Assembly (NCBI GenBank): GCA_021779005.1 | Contig: JAJYBN010000043.1 | Span: 1-8,287, forward strand | DNA from: Pseudomonadota bacterium | Lineage (GTDB): Bacteria; Pseudomonadota; Gammaproteobacteria; Natronospirales; REEB76 | Reading direction: 5' to 3' | DNA length: 8,287 bases | In this document: one piece after another, positions 6,637 to 8,287 of the stretch | Position numbering within the stretch: the first letter of the stretch is position 1 | How the letters are laid out: each line of letters opens with the position of its first letter | Notes under the pieces: generated by a model | What the model saw: the letters and a program-made list of their open reading frames with translations, nothing else | What the model was told of the DNA's origin: nothing | The model's database searches: none | Program-made: the position numbers and the translations under genes

Positions 6637-7935
6637 ATGCAAGTACCTGAAATCCTAATCATCGAATCCAAGCACCAGCCCGGCAACCTGGGCCGTATCC
6701 TCATCACCATCGGTGAGTGCGGCATCGTCATCGACCACATCACGCTGGTGCGCCGCACCCAGGACAAGAGTGTCTGGGAGATCACCGTGGAGATGGATGA
6801 GGCCGCTGGCGAACAGCTGTATGCGCGGCTTGCCGAGCTGCCGTATGCACGGCTGCTGGGACGCTCCGACCGGGTCTTCGACCGGCATCGCGGCGGCAAG
6901 ATCGAGACCATCTCCAAAGTCGCGCTGGACTCCATCCAGCAGCTACGCGATCTGTACACGCCAGGCGTGGCGCGGGTGTGCCTCGCCATCCAGAAAAACC
7001 CGGAGCGGGTCTGGGATTACACCAACCTGGGGAACACCGTGGGCATCATCACCAACGGCACCGCCATACTCGGCCTCGGACATATCGGTGCGCTGCCTGG
7101 ACTGCCGGTGATGGAAGGCAAAGCCATGATCTATGCCAAGTTTGTCGGCATATCCGGTGTGCCGATACTGCTCACCGATACCGAACCGCAGAAGGTCATC
7201 GAGGCGGTGCTGGCTATCGAGTCGTCATTTGGCGCCATCCATATCGAGGACATCGCTGCCCCCGCATGCTTCGAGATCGAAGCCGCGCTGATAAAGAAGC
7301 TCAACAAGCCGGTGATGCAGGATGACCAGCACGGCACCGCGGTCGTGACCCTGGCGGCGATGCTGACCGCCAGCCGGCGCGTGCATCAGGATCTCAAGCA
7401 TTCCATCGTGGGTCAGATCGGTCTGGGCGCCGCCGGTATCGGTATCGCCAGCCTGCTGTTGCGCTACGGGGTCAAACAGGTAGTGGGCGCCGACGTACGC
7501 GAAGACGCATTAACACAACTGGAACGTCTGGGTGGCAAACGCGCAACGCTTGCGGAACTGATGCAGCAAGCGCATATCGTCATCGCCACCACCGGCGTCA
7601 AGGGACTCATCAAGCCGGAGATGGTGCGCAAGGGCCAGCTCATATTCGCACTCTCGAATCCGGAAGCCGAGATCGAGCCGCGTGTCGCACTGGAACGCGG
7701 CGCAGCTTTCGCCACCGATGGCCGCAGCGTCAACAATGCCCTGGGGTTCCCCGCGCTGTTCCGTGGCGCCCTGGATGCGCGTGCCAAGTGTTTTACCAAT
7801 GAAATGTATCTGGCGGCTGCCAGCAAACTTTCGGAACTGGCGCCACCCGATGAACTGCTGCCGCATGTACTGGATAAAGCCGTGCATCTGGAGGTGGCCG
7901 AAGCCGTGAAGCAGGTGGCGCTGAAAAATCAGTAG
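6637..7935 (+). CDS. Malic enzyme with N-terminal ACT-like domain (probably NAD-dependent)
   Basis: The enzyme would decarboxylate malate to pyruvate and CO2 in the cytoplasm, reducing NAD(P). Residues 1 to about 80 (ILIIESKHQPGNLGRILITI, then HITLVRR and the VWEITVEM strand) look like an ACT domain, a fold that often binds small effectors. The malic domain follows, with YTPGVARVCLAI (catalytic Tyr107), NGTAILGLGHIG (140-151), VMEGKAM (Lys162), IEDIAAPACFEIE (acid residues 204-205) and MQDDQHGTAV (Asp229-Asp230). The Rossmann motif GLGAAGIG is at 262-269. Asp286 at the end of the next strand (VVGAD) hints at NAD over NADP. The C-terminal motif reads ATDGRSVNNALGFPALFRG and lacks the DYPNQ stretch of common malic enzymes, as in other ACT-type members as I recall. 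It has 432 residues. It lies 87 bases after hemY and overlaps the convergent gene by seven. Confidence 0.92.
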   Translation: MQVPEILIIESKHQPGNLGRILITIGECGIVIDHITLVRRTQDKSVWEITVEMDEAAGEQLYARLAELPYARLLGRSDRVFDRHRGGKIETISKVALDSIQQLRDLYTPGVARVCLAIQKNPERVWDYTNLGNTVGIITNGTAILGLGHIGALPGLPVMEGKAMIYAKFVGISGVPILLTDTEPQKVIEAVLAIESSFGAIHIEDIAAPACFEIEAALIKKLNKPVMQDDQHGTAVVTLAAMLTASRRVHQDLKHSIVGQIGLGAAGIGIASLLLRYGVKQVVGADVREDALTQLERLGGKRATLAELMQQAHIVIATTGVKGLIKPEMVRKGQLIFALSNPEAEIEPRVALERGAAFATDGRSVNNALGFPALFRGALDARAKCFTNEMYLAAASKLSELAPPDELLPHVLDKAVHLEVAEAVKQVALKNQ

Positions 7936-8287
7936 GCGATGCGCAGGCCCCGGTAGATGAATGCCATCAGCCACAGTGGGCCGATGAGCAGGAACTGGAT
8001 ATCCCTGAAGAACGATGGCTTGCGTCCCTCGACCTTGTGGCCGATAAACTGGCCGATCCAGGCGATCACGAATACGCTCAACGACACCAGCCACAGGCTG
8101 GCGGGCGACCGGCTCGCGCCGTAGACGATGGCGATCATTATGAGCATCACCACTGCCATGCCGATCGCCAAACGCCAGGCGAGCGCGAAGTAATACAGCA
8201 GAGCCACAGCCAGGAACAATACGCCCCAATTCAGCAGTGGCGATGTCGCCGTGACTGGCTGCGGCACAGGGATCGACCATAGCAGGC
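7929..8287 (-). CDS. DUF962 / Mpo1-like (YGL010w-like) membrane protein, 5' end beyond the window
   Basis: The minus-strand frame is open from the right edge (first complete codon at 8285-8283) to a TGA at 7931-7929. A GTG at 8267-8265 could be taken as the start, but residues upstream of it (LLWSIP) continue the family's hydrophobic N-terminal part. The gene therefore most likely begins outside the window, and the conserved N-terminal His/Asn-containing segment of the family is not visible. Four hydrophobic segments can be seen: WGVLFLAVALLYYFALA, GMAVVMLIMIAIVYGA, LWLVSLSVFVIAWIGQFIG and FLLIGPLWLMAFIYRGL. Between the last two is the diagnostic motif GHKVEGRKPSFFRDIQ. The yeast relative Mpo1 is a 2-hydroxy fatty acid dioxygenase. 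Whether bacterial members share this activity is not shown by the sequence. It converges on the malic enzyme gene with a 7-base overlap. Confidence 0.82.
   Translation of the reverse strand, partial: LLWSIPVPQPVTATSPLLNWGVLFLAVALLYYFALAWRLAIGMAVVMLIMIAIVYGASRSPASLWLVSLSVFVIAWIGQFIGHKVEGRKPSFFRDIQFLLIGPLWLMAFIYRGLRIAY

Noticed and set aside
1..8287. Search for mobile elements, CRISPR arrays, defence or biosynthetic systems.
   Set aside because: Nearly all of the sequence is accounted for by recognisable housekeeping and regulatory genes, and no long repeats, transposase or integrase motifs were seen.

Overview
The window reads as an ordinary chromosomal region of a GC-rich gammaproteobacterium. 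The sensor kinase/regulator pair algZ-algR directly followed by hemC-hemD-hemX-hemY is the arrangement known from Pseudomonas and several other gammaproteobacterial lineages, and HemX and HemY are beta/gammaproteobacterial proteins. The gene before algZ is not argH, its usual neighbour in Pseudomonas, and the genes after hemY also differ, so a non-Pseudomonas gammaproteobacterium is more likely. The exact lineage cannot be settled from the sequence alone. I saw no insertion sequences, integrases, CRISPR arrays, tRNA or rRNA genes.

Layout. Positions 1-599 hold the C-terminal two thirds of a beta-hydroxyacid dehydrogenase, cut by the left edge. Positions 644-2448 hold algZ and algR, joined by an ATGA overlap. 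A 52-base gap with a possible extended -10 promoter leads into the haem block. That block is hemC (2501-3430), hemD (3433-4254, GTG start), hemX (4241-5317) and hemY (5314-6549), with each junction either overlapping or separated by 2 bases. An 87-base gap separates hemY from a malic enzyme with an N-terminal ACT-like domain (6637-7935). On the minus strand, converging on the malic enzyme and overlapping its end by 7 bases, lies a DUF962/Mpo1-like membrane protein. It runs off the right edge (7929-8287).

How the genes fit together. HemC polymerises four porphobilinogen molecules to hydroxymethylbilane, and HemD closes this to uroporphyrinogen III, the common precursor of haem, sirohaem and related tetrapyrroles. 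HemX and HemY are inner-membrane proteins of poorly defined role, encoded with them and probably translated by coupling. AlgZ/AlgR is a LytS/LytTR-type two-component system whose position suggests, but does not prove, co-regulation with haem synthesis. The two flanking metabolic enzymes and the DUF962 protein have no obvious tie to the haem genes.

I did not find a clear novel system. The points most worth a second look are an 8-C tract near the start of algZ, a degenerate ATP-lid motif in AlgZ, the ACT-malic enzyme with its shortened C-terminal motif, and small regulatory-looking elements in the two intergenic gaps.
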